Shown: piece by piece, positions 31,917 to 40,286 of the stretch
Position numbering within the stretch: position 1 is the stretch's first letter
Layout: the number at the start of each line of letters is the position of its first letter
Source: Chryseobacterium viscerum
GTDB lineage: Bacteria > Bacteroidota > Bacteroidia > Flavobacteriales > Weeksellaceae
Assembly (NCBI RefSeq): GCF_002899945.2
Contig: NZ_PPEG02000001.1
Location: 558,001-622,000, forward strand
Direction: 5' to 3'
Length of the DNA: 64,000 nucleotides
The notes under the pieces: generated by a model
The model's input: only the letters and a program-made list of their open reading frames with translations
What the model was told of the DNA's origin: nothing
Database searches by the model: none
Program-made: the position numbers and the translations under genes

Positions 31917-32032
31917 GAGAAATTTTTAAGGATAACAAACTTAATCATTTTCAATAAGATAATAAAATTTTTTACTGCCATAAAGTCATTAATTGATTTT
32001 TGGTAAAATATTTGTAATTTAGATAATGAATA

Positions 32033-32050
32033 AATGGCAACGTTGCCATT
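32033..32050. promoter_or_regulatory. 18-bp perfect palindrome in the clpC leader
   Basis: AATGGCAACGTTGCCATT, perfectly symmetric with no spacer, ends 18 bases before the clpC start codon. It has the CG-centred form of LacI-family operators, and could also fold as an RNA stem. Not matched by any other sequence I saw in the window. Confidence 0.6.
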
Positions 32051-32068
32051 ATTCTAATGAGATATATT

Positions 32069-34606
32069 ATGGATTATAAGTTTTCACAAGGTTTGAGCCA
32101 AGTGTTCAAACAAAGCAAAAGCGAAGCTAAACGGCTGAAAAGTGAATTTCTTAATACAGAACATCTACTTTTAGGTATTATAAAAACGGAAAACTCTGCA
32201 AAAGAAATCCTTCAAAACCTTAATGCGGATTTAACACAAATCAGAAGAAAAATTGAAACTTTAAATACAGCAAGTCTTAATCCTATTTCTGAAGAGGTTA
32301 CCAATATTTCTTTCACCAAGATGGCGGATCATGCCATTAAACGTGCAGAGTTAGAATGCCGACAATATAAAAGCAATGAAATTAATACCGTTCACCTGCT
32401 TTTAGGTATTCTTTATAAATATGAGGACCCTACTTCAAATATTCTGGGAGCTTACGACATCGATTATGAAGGAGTTTCAAGAGAATATCAGACGATGCTT
32501 AAAAATTCAGGGCAGTCACCACAGATGAGTGCTTATGATGATGATGATGAGAGAGAAGAATTTGAGCAAATGAGAAAGCCTACAGGAAACTTAGGTTCTG
32601 CAAAAAGTAAAACGCCTACATTGGATAACTTTGGTAGAGACCTTACTTCTTTGGCCAGAGACGGAAAACTGGACCCAGTAATCGGACGTGAAAAAGAAAT
32701 TGAGAGAGTTTCTCAGATCTTATCCCGTAGAAAGAAAAACAATCCGCTTCTTATCGGGGAGCCAGGTGTTGGTAAGTCTGCGATTGCTGAGGGATTGGCA
32801 TTAAGAATTCAACAGAAAAAAGTATCCAGAGTTCTTTACGGAAAACGTGTGATCACTTTAGATCTGGCAAGTTTAGTTGCCGGAACAAAATATCGTGGTC
32901 AGTTTGAGGAAAGAATGAAGGCCATTATGACGGAACTGGAGAAAAACAGAGATGTCATTTTATTTATTGATGAGCTTCATACGATTGTAGGAGCAGGAAG
33001 TTCTACCGGAAGTTTAGATGCTTCCAATATGTTCAAGCCGGCTTTAGCAAGAGGTGAAATTCAATGCATCGGAGCAACTACCCTGGACGAATACCGCCAG
33101 TATATTGAAAAGGATGGTGCTTTAGAAAGAAGATTCCAGAAAGTAATGGTAGAACCTACCAATATTGAGGAAACTATTCAGATTTTGAATCAAATCAAGG
33201 ATAAATATGAGGAACATCATAATGTAATTTATACTCCTGAAGCAATTTTGGCGTGTGTCAATTTGACATCAAGATATATTACAGATCGTTTCTTACCGGA
33301 CAAAGCAATTGATGCGATGGACGAAGCAGGATCTCGTGTTTATATTAAGAATATGAAAGTTCCTACAGAGATCATTGATTTTGAAAAGAAAATCGAAGAT
33401 ATCAAAGAAATGAAGCAGAAAGCTGTAAAAGCTCAAGATTATCTTGAAGCAAGAAAGCTTAAAGATGAAGAGGAACGTCTTCAGATGGAATTGAATGCTG
33501 CTCAGGAAAAATGGGATAAGGATGTAAAAGAGAAAAAAGAAACCGTAACGGAAGAAAATGTAGCGGAAGTGGTTTCTATGATGAGTGGTGTTCCTGTAAC
33601 GAAAGTTGGTAAGAACGAGCTTGACAAACTTGCCCAGATGGACGAAAAGCTAAACGGAAAAGTGATTGGTCAGGAAGATGCTGTGAAAAAAGTCGTTAAG
33701 GCTATTCAAAGAAACAGAGCAGGTCTTAAAGATCCGAACCGCCCGATTGGTACATTTATTTTCCTTGGAACAACCGGGGTTGGTAAGACGGAATTGGCTA
33801 AAGTAATGGCGAGAGAGCTTTTTGAATCCGATGAATCTCTGATCAGAATTGACATGAGTGAATACATGGAGAAATTTGCTGTTTCAAGATTAGTTGGTGC
33901 GCCTCCGGGATATGTAGGATACGAAGAAGGTGGTCAGTTGACAGAAGCGGTAAGAAGAAAACCTTATGCTGTAGTTCTTCTGGATGAGATTGAAAAAGCT
34001 CACCCTGACGTCTTCAATATTCTGTTGCAGATCCTTGATGAAGGACACGTTACAGACAGCTTAGGAAGAAAAATTGATTTTAGAAATACGATTATTATTC
34101 TTACTTCAAACATCGGAACAAGAGATCTTAAAGATTTTGGAGATGGTGTAGGATTTGGAACCTCAGCTAAAAAGACCAGTTCAGATACCAGAGCGAGAAG
34201 CACTATTGAAAGTGCCCTTAAGAAAGCATTTGCTCCTGAATTCTTGAACAGAATTGATGATATTGTAATCTTCAACTCTCTTGTACAGGATGATATCAAG
34301 AAAATCATTGATATTGAACTGAACAAGCTTTATGGCAGACTTGAAAAATTAGGATATAAAGTTGATCTTACTGAAGAAGCTAAGGACTTTATTTCTGAAA
34401 AAGGATGGGATAAAGATTTTGGGGCAAGACCATTGAAACGTGCGATCCAGAAATATATTGAAGACTTATTGGCAGAAATGTTGGTAAACAAACAATTGAA
34501 TGAAGGAGAAACCGTCGTTCTTGACCTTAATGAAGCAAAAGACGGACTGATTGGAAAAGCGCAGAAAACGAAAAAATCAGCGGCTGAAAAGTCTTCTCAA
34601 TCTTAA
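32069..34606 (+). CDS. clpC: ATP-dependent Clp protease ATP-binding subunit ClpC
   Basis: An 845-residue Hsp100 unfoldase that feeds proteins to ClpP. I use the ATG at 32069 (MDYKFSQGLSQVF) as the start because homologues begin there; a further ATG lies four codons upstream. In order: two N-terminal Clp repeats (about 1-145), an acidic linker, AAA module 1 with Walker A GEPGVGKSA (about 230), a middle domain with a UVR-like motif (AQDYLEARKLKDEEERL), and AAA module 2 with GTTGVGKTEL (about 567), the sensor and C-terminal D2 small domain. Middle domain makes it ClpC rather than ClpA. A palindrome sits just upstream. Confidence 0.97.
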   Translation: MDYKFSQGLSQVFKQSKSEAKRLKSEFLNTEHLLLGIIKTENSAKEILQNLNADLTQIRRKIETLNTASLNPISEEVTNISFTKMADHAIKRAELECRQYKSNEINTVHLLLGILYKYEDPTSNILGAYDIDYEGVSREYQTMLKNSGQSPQMSAYDDDDEREEFEQMRKPTGNLGSAKSKTPTLDNFGRDLTSLARDGKLDPVIGREKEIERVSQILSRRKKNNPLLIGEPGVGKSAIAEGLALRIQQKKVSRVLYGKRVITLDLASLVAGTKYRGQFEERMKAIMTELEKNRDVILFIDELHTIVGAGSSTGSLDASNMFKPALARGEIQCIGATTLDEYRQYIEKDGALERRFQKVMVEPTNIEETIQILNQIKDKYEEHHNVIYTPEAILACVNLTSRYITDRFLPDKAIDAMDEAGSRVYIKNMKVPTEIIDFEKKIEDIKEMKQKAVKAQDYLEARKLKDEEERLQMELNAAQEKWDKDVKEKKETVTEENVAEVVSMMSGVPVTKVGKNELDKLAQMDEKLNGKVIGQEDAVKKVVKAIQRNRAGLKDPNRPIGTFIFLGTTGVGKTELAKVMARELFESDESLIRIDMSEYMEKFAVSRLVGAPPGYVGYEEGGQLTEAVRRKPYAVVLLDEIEKAHPDVFNILLQILDEGHVTDSLGRKIDFRNTIIILTSNIGTRDLKDFGDGVGFGTSAKKTSSDTRARSTIESALKKAFAPEFLNRIDDIVIFNSLVQDDIKKIIDIELNKLYGRLEKLGYKVDLTEEAKDFISEKGWDKDFGARPLKRAIQKYIEDLLAEMLVNKQLNEGETVVLDLNEAKDGLIGKAQKTKKSAAEKSSQS

Positions 34607-34632
34607 TTAAATAAATAATTTAATTTTCATAG

Positions 34633-34668
34633 AAAAGCCCCGGGAAATTTCCCGGGGCTTTTTATTTT
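34633..34668 (+). terminator. Intrinsic terminator after clpC
   Basis: AAAAGCCCCGGGAAA and TTTCCCGGGGCTTTT form an uninterrupted 30-base palindrome (34633-34662), followed by more T. A very stable GC-rich core. Confidence 0.85.
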
Positions 34669-34676
34669 TATATGTT

Positions 34677-34690
34677 TTGGCTGAAGCCAA
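34677..34690. repeat. Small TTGGCTGAAGCCAA inverted repeat
   Basis: TTGGCT (34677-34682), GA, AGCCAA (34685-34690). It opens a 50-base stretch with a further 'ACCAAAGCCC' that looks like a fragment of a dispersed 'GGCTGAAGCC' family. It is between clpC and the beta-barrel gene. Confidence 0.35.
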
Positions 34691-34740
34691 TGACATTTTG
34701 AATATTGTATTGAACGGACCAAAGCCCACTTCTACTGATA

Positions 34741-35268
34741 TTAAAGTCCCACGACAAAACCGATATTAGGAACCAGACCGCTTGAAAATACACTGGAATT
34801 TTGTTTCCAAAGTACATTATACATCAGTCCCAGCTGCATAAAGGAATTATTCCCGATCCTCTGCATATATCCTCCTCCAAGAAACAGGGCATTTTCTTCT
34901 GTATTGTATTTATAATCGAAGTATTTATCCTTATAATCAACAAAATAGTGCTGATAGTTCGCTCCCACATAAAATGATCTGGCGAAATAGTAATTCATAA
35001 ATGGTCCCACTCCAAACATGGTAGATTTATAATAATCTGATGTCTGCCACGAAACAGTTCCTATTACTCCGCCTTCAAGATCATTGGTAAGTCTGTATCC
35101 TACTCTGGGTGAAGCCGACAAATTAAAAGCACTGTTGCTTCCGAAACCCACTCCAATTCCACCACCGAAAGTCCATTTGCTGCCTTCCTGTGTTGGTGTA
35201 CCCACAGAAACCTGGGAAAAGACGGATCCTGAGCCAATCAGCATTAGAGAAATAATAAGCTTTTTCAT
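34741..35268 (-). CDS. Outer-membrane beta-barrel protein
   Basis: A 175-residue protein that I start at MKKLIISLMLIGSGSVFSQ, a full signal peptide, rather than at the longer upstream frame. The rest is a chain of amphipathic strands with alternate hydrophobic residues (FGGGIGVGFGSNSAFNL, PRVGYRLTNDLEGG, GPFMNYYFARSFYVG, FLGGGYMQRIGN) and a C-terminal aromatic strand ending VVGL, typical of an eight-stranded OmpA/OmpW-like barrel. No ligand is known. It could be a small porin or an adhesin-like surface protein. Divergent from mnmA with a 189-base gap. Confidence 0.85.
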   Translation of the reverse strand: MKKLIISLMLIGSGSVFSQVSVGTPTQEGSKWTFGGGIGVGFGSNSAFNLSASPRVGYRLTNDLEGGVIGTVSWQTSDYYKSTMFGVGPFMNYYFARSFYVGANYQHYFVDYKDKYFDYKYNTEENALFLGGGYMQRIGNNSFMQLGLMYNVLWKQNSSVFSSGLVPNIGFVVGL

Positions 35269-35399
35269 ATATAGATATTTTGTTTTTGTAACATTCTCTG
35301 CTTTCTCCACTTATTCTGGTGGATGATAGTGGTGGTTACGATTAACATCGTTTTTATCAATGTTTAAAATTATGGTTTTTTTACGAATGTTTTTAATTG

Positions 35400-35407
35400 T
35401 ATTTTTG
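35400..35407 (+). promoter_or_regulatory. Likely -7 element of mnmA
   Basis: TATTTTTG, a perfect -7 box 50 bases before the mnmA ATG. No clear TTTG in the -33 position. Confidence 0.3.
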
Positions 35408-35457
35408 CCGCATCAAACTAAGAACTCCCGTTAAGAGTTTCGTAAAATTGAAATACA

Positions 35458-36645
35458 ATGAAAATAGTAGTAGGCCTCTCTGGAGGTGTAGATTCCAGTG
35501 TTACAGCATATTTGCTACAACAACAAGGTCATGAAGTAGTGGCTTTGTTTATGAGAAACTGGAATGATGCTTCGGTAACATTAGAAGATGAATGTCCGTG
35601 GATCGAAGACAGTAATGATGCCCTTATGGTCGCTCAAAAACTGGGCATCCCGTTTCAGGTAATAGACATGAGTGAACTGTACAAGGAGCGTATCGTTGAC
35701 TATATGTTTGCTGAATATCAAAAGGGAAGAACTCCAAACCCGGATGTATTGTGTAACAGAGAAGTAAAATTCGATGTTTTTATGAAGACCGCAATGTCAT
35801 TGGGTGCGGATAAGGTGGCAACAGGACATTATGCAAGAGTAAATTCTACTTTTGATGAAAATGGGAAAGAAATTTTCCACCTTCTGGCAGGGAAAGACAA
35901 CAATAAAGATCAGTCTTATTTTCTATGCCAGCTAAGCCAGGATCAGCTTTCAAAAGCTTTATTCCCGATTGGAGAACTGACAAAACCTCAGGTAAGAGAA
36001 ATCGCTAAAGAAATTGGATTGGTAACCGCTGATAAAAAAGATTCTCAGGGATTATGCTTTATCGGAAAAGTAAGCCTTCCTCAATTTCTTCAACAGCAAT
36101 TGAAACCCAATGAAGGTGAAATCGTAGAAATTTTCAAAGATTCACCTCTGTTTTCGGAAGAAAAACCTGAATTTTCATCTAAAGAAGAGGAACTTGAATT
36201 TTTATCCAGAAAAATCGATTATAAAAAAGCTGACGGAAAAGTAATCGGGAAACATCAGGGAGCCCAGTTTTTCACGATCGGACAAAGTAAAGGTCTTGGA
36301 ATAGGCGGTCATAAAGAAAGCTGCTTTATCATCTCAAGAGAAATGGAAAACAACATCATTTTTGTAGGAGAAGGAAGCCATTTCCCTGGACTTCACAAAA
36401 AAGCCCTGAAAATTGATAATTCTGAGCTGCATTGGGTACGTGAAGATATGAAGCTTCAAAACGGAGAGTCTATGGAAGTACTGGCCAGATTCAGATACAG
36501 ACAATCTTTGCAGAAAGCAACCATTTATCAGTTTGAAAACGCTTTTTATATTGAATTTGATGAGCTGCAGTCTGCCATTGCTGAAGGACAATTTGCATCA
36601 TGGTATATCGATGATGAGCTTATCGGAAGCGGGGTGATTGCATAA
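35458..36645 (+). CDS. mnmA: tRNA-specific 2-thiouridylase MnmA
   Basis: A 395-residue enzyme that puts the 2-thio group on U34 of tRNA-Lys, -Glu and -Gln. The ATP PP-loop SGGVDSS is at residues 8-14. The catalytic cysteines are in [12 protein letters not shown] (near residue 100) and in [10 protein letters not shown] (near 200). It has the insert of about 45 residues, rich in Glu and Ser ([20 protein letters not shown]), near residue 235, which is longer than in E. coli; this insert is usual in flavobacteria. C-terminal beta-barrel domain is present. Complete. Confidence 0.96.
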   Translation: MKIVVGLSGGVDSSVTAYLLQQQGHEVVALFMRNWNDASVTLEDECPWIEDSNDALMVAQKLGIPFQVIDMSELYKERIVDYMFAEYQKGRTPNPDVLCNREVKFDVFMKTAMSLGADKVATGHYARVNSTFDENGKEIFHLLAGKDNNKDQSYFLCQLSQDQLSKALFPIGELTKPQVREIAKEIGLVTADKKDSQGLCFIGKVSLPQFLQQQLKPNEGEIVEIFKDSPLFSEEKPEFSSKEEELEFLSRKIDYKKADGKVIGKHQGAQFFTIGQSKGLGIGGHKESCFIISREMENNIIFVGEGSHFPGLHKKALKIDNSELHWVREDMKLQNGESMEVLARFRYRQSLQKATIYQFENAFYIEFDELQSAIAEGQFASWYIDDELIGSGVIA

Positions 36646-36779
36646 AAATATTGGGAATTCAGTTTGCGGGAACGCGGTTTAAGGTTGTCTTTTTAAAAGA
36701 AAATATTTTTTTTGAAATTTTCTGTAACGTTTTTTTAGTTGTCATACTTACTGAGTAAATAACAATAAAAAATACTACT

Positions 36780-36989
36780 ATGAAAACAACGACAAAAAAC
36801 CAGTATGCCTATGCAAACAATATCCTGATCTCAATTGTATCCGCAGTTTTTGGATATAACCTCTATCAGGCAATTGTACATCCGGAAAATTCAAATATTG
36901 CGATAAGCCTTATTTTGATAGTCCTGACCTCGATTATGGTTCGTAAGTATGGCTATCAACCTACAGAGGAAAAAAAGAAAGATATTTAA
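36780..36989 (+). CDS. Small two-helix membrane protein
   Basis: A 69-residue protein with two hydrophobic segments (about 14-30, 38-54) between a polar N-terminus and the basic tail KYGYQPTEEKKKDI. I know no family. It has its own 134-base upstream region and a terminator after it, so it is a real independent unit; the start ATG is preceded by an A-rich stretch typical of this genome. Unknown role. Confidence 0.65.
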   Translation: MKTTTKNQYAYANNILISIVSAVFGYNLYQAIVHPENSNIAISLILIVLTSIMVRKYGYQPTEEKKKDI

Positions 36990-37007
36990 TATCAATAACT
37001 CATTATA

Positions 37008-37045
37008 AAACCCGGGACATTTTTGTTTCGGGTTTATTTTTTATT
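37008..37045 (+). terminator. Intrinsic terminator after the small membrane protein
   Basis: AAACCCG (37008-37014) pairs with CGGGTTT (37029-37035), 14-base loop, then a T-rich tail. Confidence 0.7.
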
Positions 37046-37050
37046 ACTAT

Positions 37051-37401
37051 TTACCTGATCTTTTTATTGACATAAGCCAACATAAAAAACACGGTGACAA
37101 TACATTCTGCTATTAAAATCATGACCAAAAATCCGATAGGCTTTCCCAATAGCATTCCTCTTATCAGTTTTATAATTCCCAATAAAAAAATAAGACCTGC
37201 GAAATAAAAAGTTGTTTTCGGAATTGTTTCTGTCAGAGAATTTATCATAAAAACAGAAGCATAAAATCCAAGAAGCAGGATAATATAAAACTTCAGGAAA
37301 TCCGGCCCTTTAAGAGTAAAAGGATTAAAGGTCTGACATGTTGCAAAAAGCCATATAAAGCTTATCACCACTGGAACTGAGTGAATGGTTATTTTTTTCA
37401 T
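37051..37401 (-). CDS. Small integral membrane protein
   Basis: A 116-residue protein with four hydrophobic helices (about 5-22, 34-52, 62-80, 88-108), started at MKKITIHSVPVV. The longest open frame begins 45 codons earlier, but that part overlaps the upstream gene's Cys/Gly-coding tail in another frame and is rejected. It lies 13 bases after the glycine-rich domain protein, so the two form an operon. No known domain; probably a partner of its upstream neighbour in the inner membrane, by position only. Confidence 0.72.
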   Translation of the reverse strand: MKKITIHSVPVVISFIWLFATCQTFNPFTLKGPDFLKFYIILLLGFYASVFMINSLTETIPKTTFYFAGLIFLLGIIKLIRGMLLGKPIGFLVMILIAECIVTVFFMLAYVNKKIR

Positions 37402-37414
37402 AATTATTCGTTTT

Positions 37415-38152
37415 TTATCCCCCGCAGCCTCCACATCCACCACCACAACCGCCGCCACAGCTTCCTCCTCCGCTGCAGCCCGAGCTGCCGCTACAACTTC
37501 CCCCTCCATCAGGGCTTTGCTTATCCTTTTTACCAAGATCAGAAGTCTCCTGATCTCCCATTATTGACGTCATAGCTCCCAGGATAAAAATAATCACAAA
37601 TACTACAGCTGTGATCAGCAATCCTGTAAACCCGGTTCCTTCTGTACAAGAATACAGCAGAAGTAAAATAAAGATCGGAGCAAAAAAAGCCATTCTTTTT
37701 ATCCAGGACTGTCCTTTGGATTTTCTCTTCAGTTCTTTCCAGATCTCTTCAGGGGCTTCCTGTTGAAATACTTTCCGATACTGTACCAATGTATCTTCAA
37801 ACCAGTTCTGGTGTTTCTCTTTCTCCAAAGCACCTCCTTTAGAAGGATGATGATGAAGTGATCTCTTTAAGGTATGGGGACAAAATTCTTCCCAATAATT
37901 CTGGGTATAAATGAGGTGCATATGCCATACCTTATCCACCGTTTCGCTTGGTGAAGCTCCATTAGGAAGGATGCAGCAGAGATAGACAAACTTTTTATAT
38001 TCTTCTATCGCTTTCTTTGCGAAATCCAGACTCCATCGTTCTTCTTTTGCCAGTTTTTTCGAGAACGGAAATGCAGCATCTGCTTTATCAATGGAAAAAT
38101 CTGAGATTCTTTGCCATAACTCGTTGTCTGTTACTAATTTATTCGTATTCAT
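37415..38152 (-). CDS. Glycine-rich domain (GRDP-like) membrane protein with Cys/Gly tail
   Basis: A 245-residue protein. The N-terminal 140 residues carry the GRDP-like domain (EEYKKFVYLCCI, DKVWHMHLIYTQNYWEEFC), named from plant glycine-rich proteins. Two membrane helices follow (about 162-177 and 184-203). The last 34 residues are almost pure Gly, Ser and Cys with six Cys (SC, GC, SC, GC, GC, GC). The Cys-rich tail would hang on the side opposite the loop between the helices and could bind metal, form disulfides or be cross-linked. The DNA of the tail is strikingly GC-rich. Function is unknown. It is cotranscribed with the small membrane protein and possibly with the flotillin. Confidence 0.85.
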   Translation of the reverse strand: MNTNKLVTDNELWQRISDFSIDKADAAFPFSKKLAKEERWSLDFAKKAIEEYKKFVYLCCILPNGASPSETVDKVWHMHLIYTQNYWEEFCPHTLKRSLHHHPSKGGALEKEKHQNWFEDTLVQYRKVFQQEAPEEIWKELKRKSKGQSWIKRMAFFAPIFILLLLYSCTEGTGFTGLLITAVVFVIIFILGAMTSIMGDQETSDLGKKDKQSPDGGGSCSGSSGCSGGGSCGGGCGGGCGGCGG

Positions 38153-38326
38153 TTTGTGATTATTTAATTGTTTTTTTTATTGATCGTTTTTAATCTCTAT
38201 GTCTTCATGGGTGTATTGCTCTTTATAATTTGATTGGTGTCACTTTTAAAATATTTAAATATCTTTTTTAGGCTTGATTATGTTTGGTTTTAAATCATTA
38301 AACTTATTACTGAAGAGAATCAATGC

Positions 38327-40174
38327 TTAATCTTGAGTCGTATCATCAAAGTTTCTCTTTTCCACTTTTTTAACCGGCTTTTTGGCATCTATCTGCTCTA
38401 AAAGCTTTAGACCCAGCAATCCGCTGATTCCCCCGTTTGCAGAGTCTCCTCCTCCGATGAGGATATCCGGCATTATCTTAACATTTTGATTGGCAATAGA
38501 TTCCATTACTTTGAGTTGGGTAAAGTTGTCTTCTCCCATTGCGTCTACTGACAGCTTATAGGCTTCCGCATTGGATTTACCGATGGCCAGGATTTTTTCG
38601 GCTTCCGCATTCCCTATTAAAGAGATCTGTTCGGCATTGGCTTTGGCAAGCAATCTTGTTTTTTCTGCTTCCCCATTGGCTTTTTTCACTGCTGCTGCGG
38701 CAACACGTTCTGCAATCAATACTCCCTGATCGGCTGTTACGATTTCTTTTTGGATATCTGCAACTGCGGTTTCCTTTTCAAGGCTCTGGCGGGTTTCCTG
38801 TGCCAGTTTCTGAACCTCGAATGTTGTCTTTTGTTCTTCAGCGATCTTTCTGTCTGTGAGAGTTTTCATTAGTGTTTCAGGGGGAACAATATCTCCAATC
38901 AACGTATCTACTGCGGAAACGTTGTACTGTTCCAGTACATTGCTGATATGCTCTCTTGCCGATTGCTGGCGTTCTTTTCGGCTTCCAAGGAAAGCAATCA
39001 CATCGCTGTCCTGAGCAGAATTTCTGAAGTAATTCCCAATAGTAGGTTCTAAAACCTGCCCCACCAGATTCATCATATTTCCGAAGCGGGCGATTACTTT
39101 TGGAGCTTCATTGGATGGAATGTGAATGATCTGGGAAACATCAAGATTGAACGGGAAGCCGTCTTTACTTCGTACTGTGATTGTTGAAAGATTTTTATCC
39201 AGCTGATGGGATTCACTTCTTGCAGAGGCCCAGTTCAATACAAGATTTGTTGTAGGAACCAGCTCTGTCTTCATAATATATGGGTTGACAGGATATTTAC
39301 CTGGTCCTAGTGCTTCCCCCCAGACTCCCTTGCAGCCTTTTTCAACAATATTTCCATGCTTAAACTCTATTCCGCTTAGATCTTTTCCTTCATTTCCCAC
39401 ATAACTTATAACAACTCCTACAGAACCTATTGGAATTTCAGTCATTTTTACCATTTCCAGGATAACAAACCATGGGTTTAAAAAATAAGAGCCGGCTAAA
39501 ATAACCTGCTCCTGCAATCCTTTGTAGCCTCCATTATTCAAAAAAGAATCTACATCCTGAAACTTATTATGTTCTTCTACTATTTTCCCTGCGATCTTCC
39601 CTTCTTCCAAAGGTTTTCCTTCTAAAGTAGTAATAACTCCGACTGCGTTATCCGGGATCTGCGTCATATCCGTTAATGAAACTTCAAATAATAAAGTATT
39701 TATCCGGTATGATCCTGGTGCAATGACTGCGGTCTGTCTTCCTTTTCTTCCGCCGGTTTTTAGAAAAGCTTCTGCGTCTTGAAAGGAATCGCATTCTACT
39801 TTTCTTGCCAGAATTCTTCCTGTTTCAAGCTCTCTCCCATCTCTCGCTAAAATTAAACCGATCTTTCCTGTCGGAATAATTGTAAAAGGCTGAAAATGGA
39901 TAGAATACTGCCATATCCACTTCCAAAAGTAGATCCCCGGAGCTAAAGTCTGGGCCTGAAATCCTGCTTCACCGTTTGTGGCTATAATTCTGCCCTCCGG
40001 TAATTCCTGCTTTCCAATTAATACAAATTTCTTAGTGACCAATCCTATCTTATCTTCGGGAATAATGACCAACCCAAAGAATACTCGTAAAATGAGTTTA
40101 TAAAATAAGAGGCTTCCAATGATAACAACTGCTGGTATTAACCAAGCTGACTGTAAAATGTTTTCTATTTCCAT
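38327..40174 (-). CDS. Flotillin-like SPFH protein with four tandem vault-like repeats
   Basis: A 615-residue membrane-anchored protein. I start it at MEIENILQSAWLIP since a TTG further up is less likely. A membrane helix spans about 10-38. Four repeats follow (about 38-99, 100-172, 173-246, 247-306), each with I-P-x-x-x-I/V-G-x-V, G-R/K-I and a G-x-Y-x-x-N-P-like end, for example IPTGKIGLILARDGRELETG and VIAPGSYRINT. Then comes the SPFH domain (about 300-420) and a long Ala/Glu/Lys coiled coil (about 425-540), ending in a short Gly/Lys tail. It is probably a membrane-organising protein like flotillin. Flotillin itself has no such repeats. Confidence 0.88.
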   Translation of the reverse strand: MEIENILQSAWLIPAVVIIGSLLFYKLILRVFFGLVIIPEDKIGLVTKKFVLIGKQELPEGRIIATNGEAGFQAQTLAPGIYFWKWIWQYSIHFQPFTIIPTGKIGLILARDGRELETGRILARKVECDSFQDAEAFLKTGGRKGRQTAVIAPGSYRINTLLFEVSLTDMTQIPDNAVGVITTLEGKPLEEGKIAGKIVEEHNKFQDVDSFLNNGGYKGLQEQVILAGSYFLNPWFVILEMVKMTEIPIGSVGVVISYVGNEGKDLSGIEFKHGNIVEKGCKGVWGEALGPGKYPVNPYIMKTELVPTTNLVLNWASARSESHQLDKNLSTITVRSKDGFPFNLDVSQIIHIPSNEAPKVIARFGNMMNLVGQVLEPTIGNYFRNSAQDSDVIAFLGSRKERQQSAREHISNVLEQYNVSAVDTLIGDIVPPETLMKTLTDRKIAEEQKTTFEVQKLAQETRQSLEKETAVADIQKEIVTADQGVLIAERVAAAAVKKANGEAEKTRLLAKANAEQISLIGNAEAEKILAIGKSNAEAYKLSVDAMGEDNFTQLKVMESIANQNVKIMPDILIGGGDSANGGISGLLGLKLLEQIDAKKPVKKVEKRNFDDTTQD

Positions 40175-40286
40175 GATGTTTATTTTGTTTGTATTCAAAT
40201 ATCATTGGATTTTAAAATATAAAAGTCTTGCAACAGTATTTTTTAGTCTGATAAAAATCTTAAATTAGTCTCATAAAATAAAGCCC

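Noticed and set aside
36723..36746. Possible ECF sigma promoter (TGTAAC ... GTCATA) before the small membrane protein
   Set aside because: The gap between the two boxes is only about 12 bases, shorter than the usual 16 or so, and both words are AT-rich enough to occur by chance.
37381..37575. Pair of overlapping plus-strand frames across the Cys/Gly-coding tail
   Set aside because: They are Ser/Ala/Thr/His-rich reverse readings of a Gly/Cys codon repeat on the minus strand.
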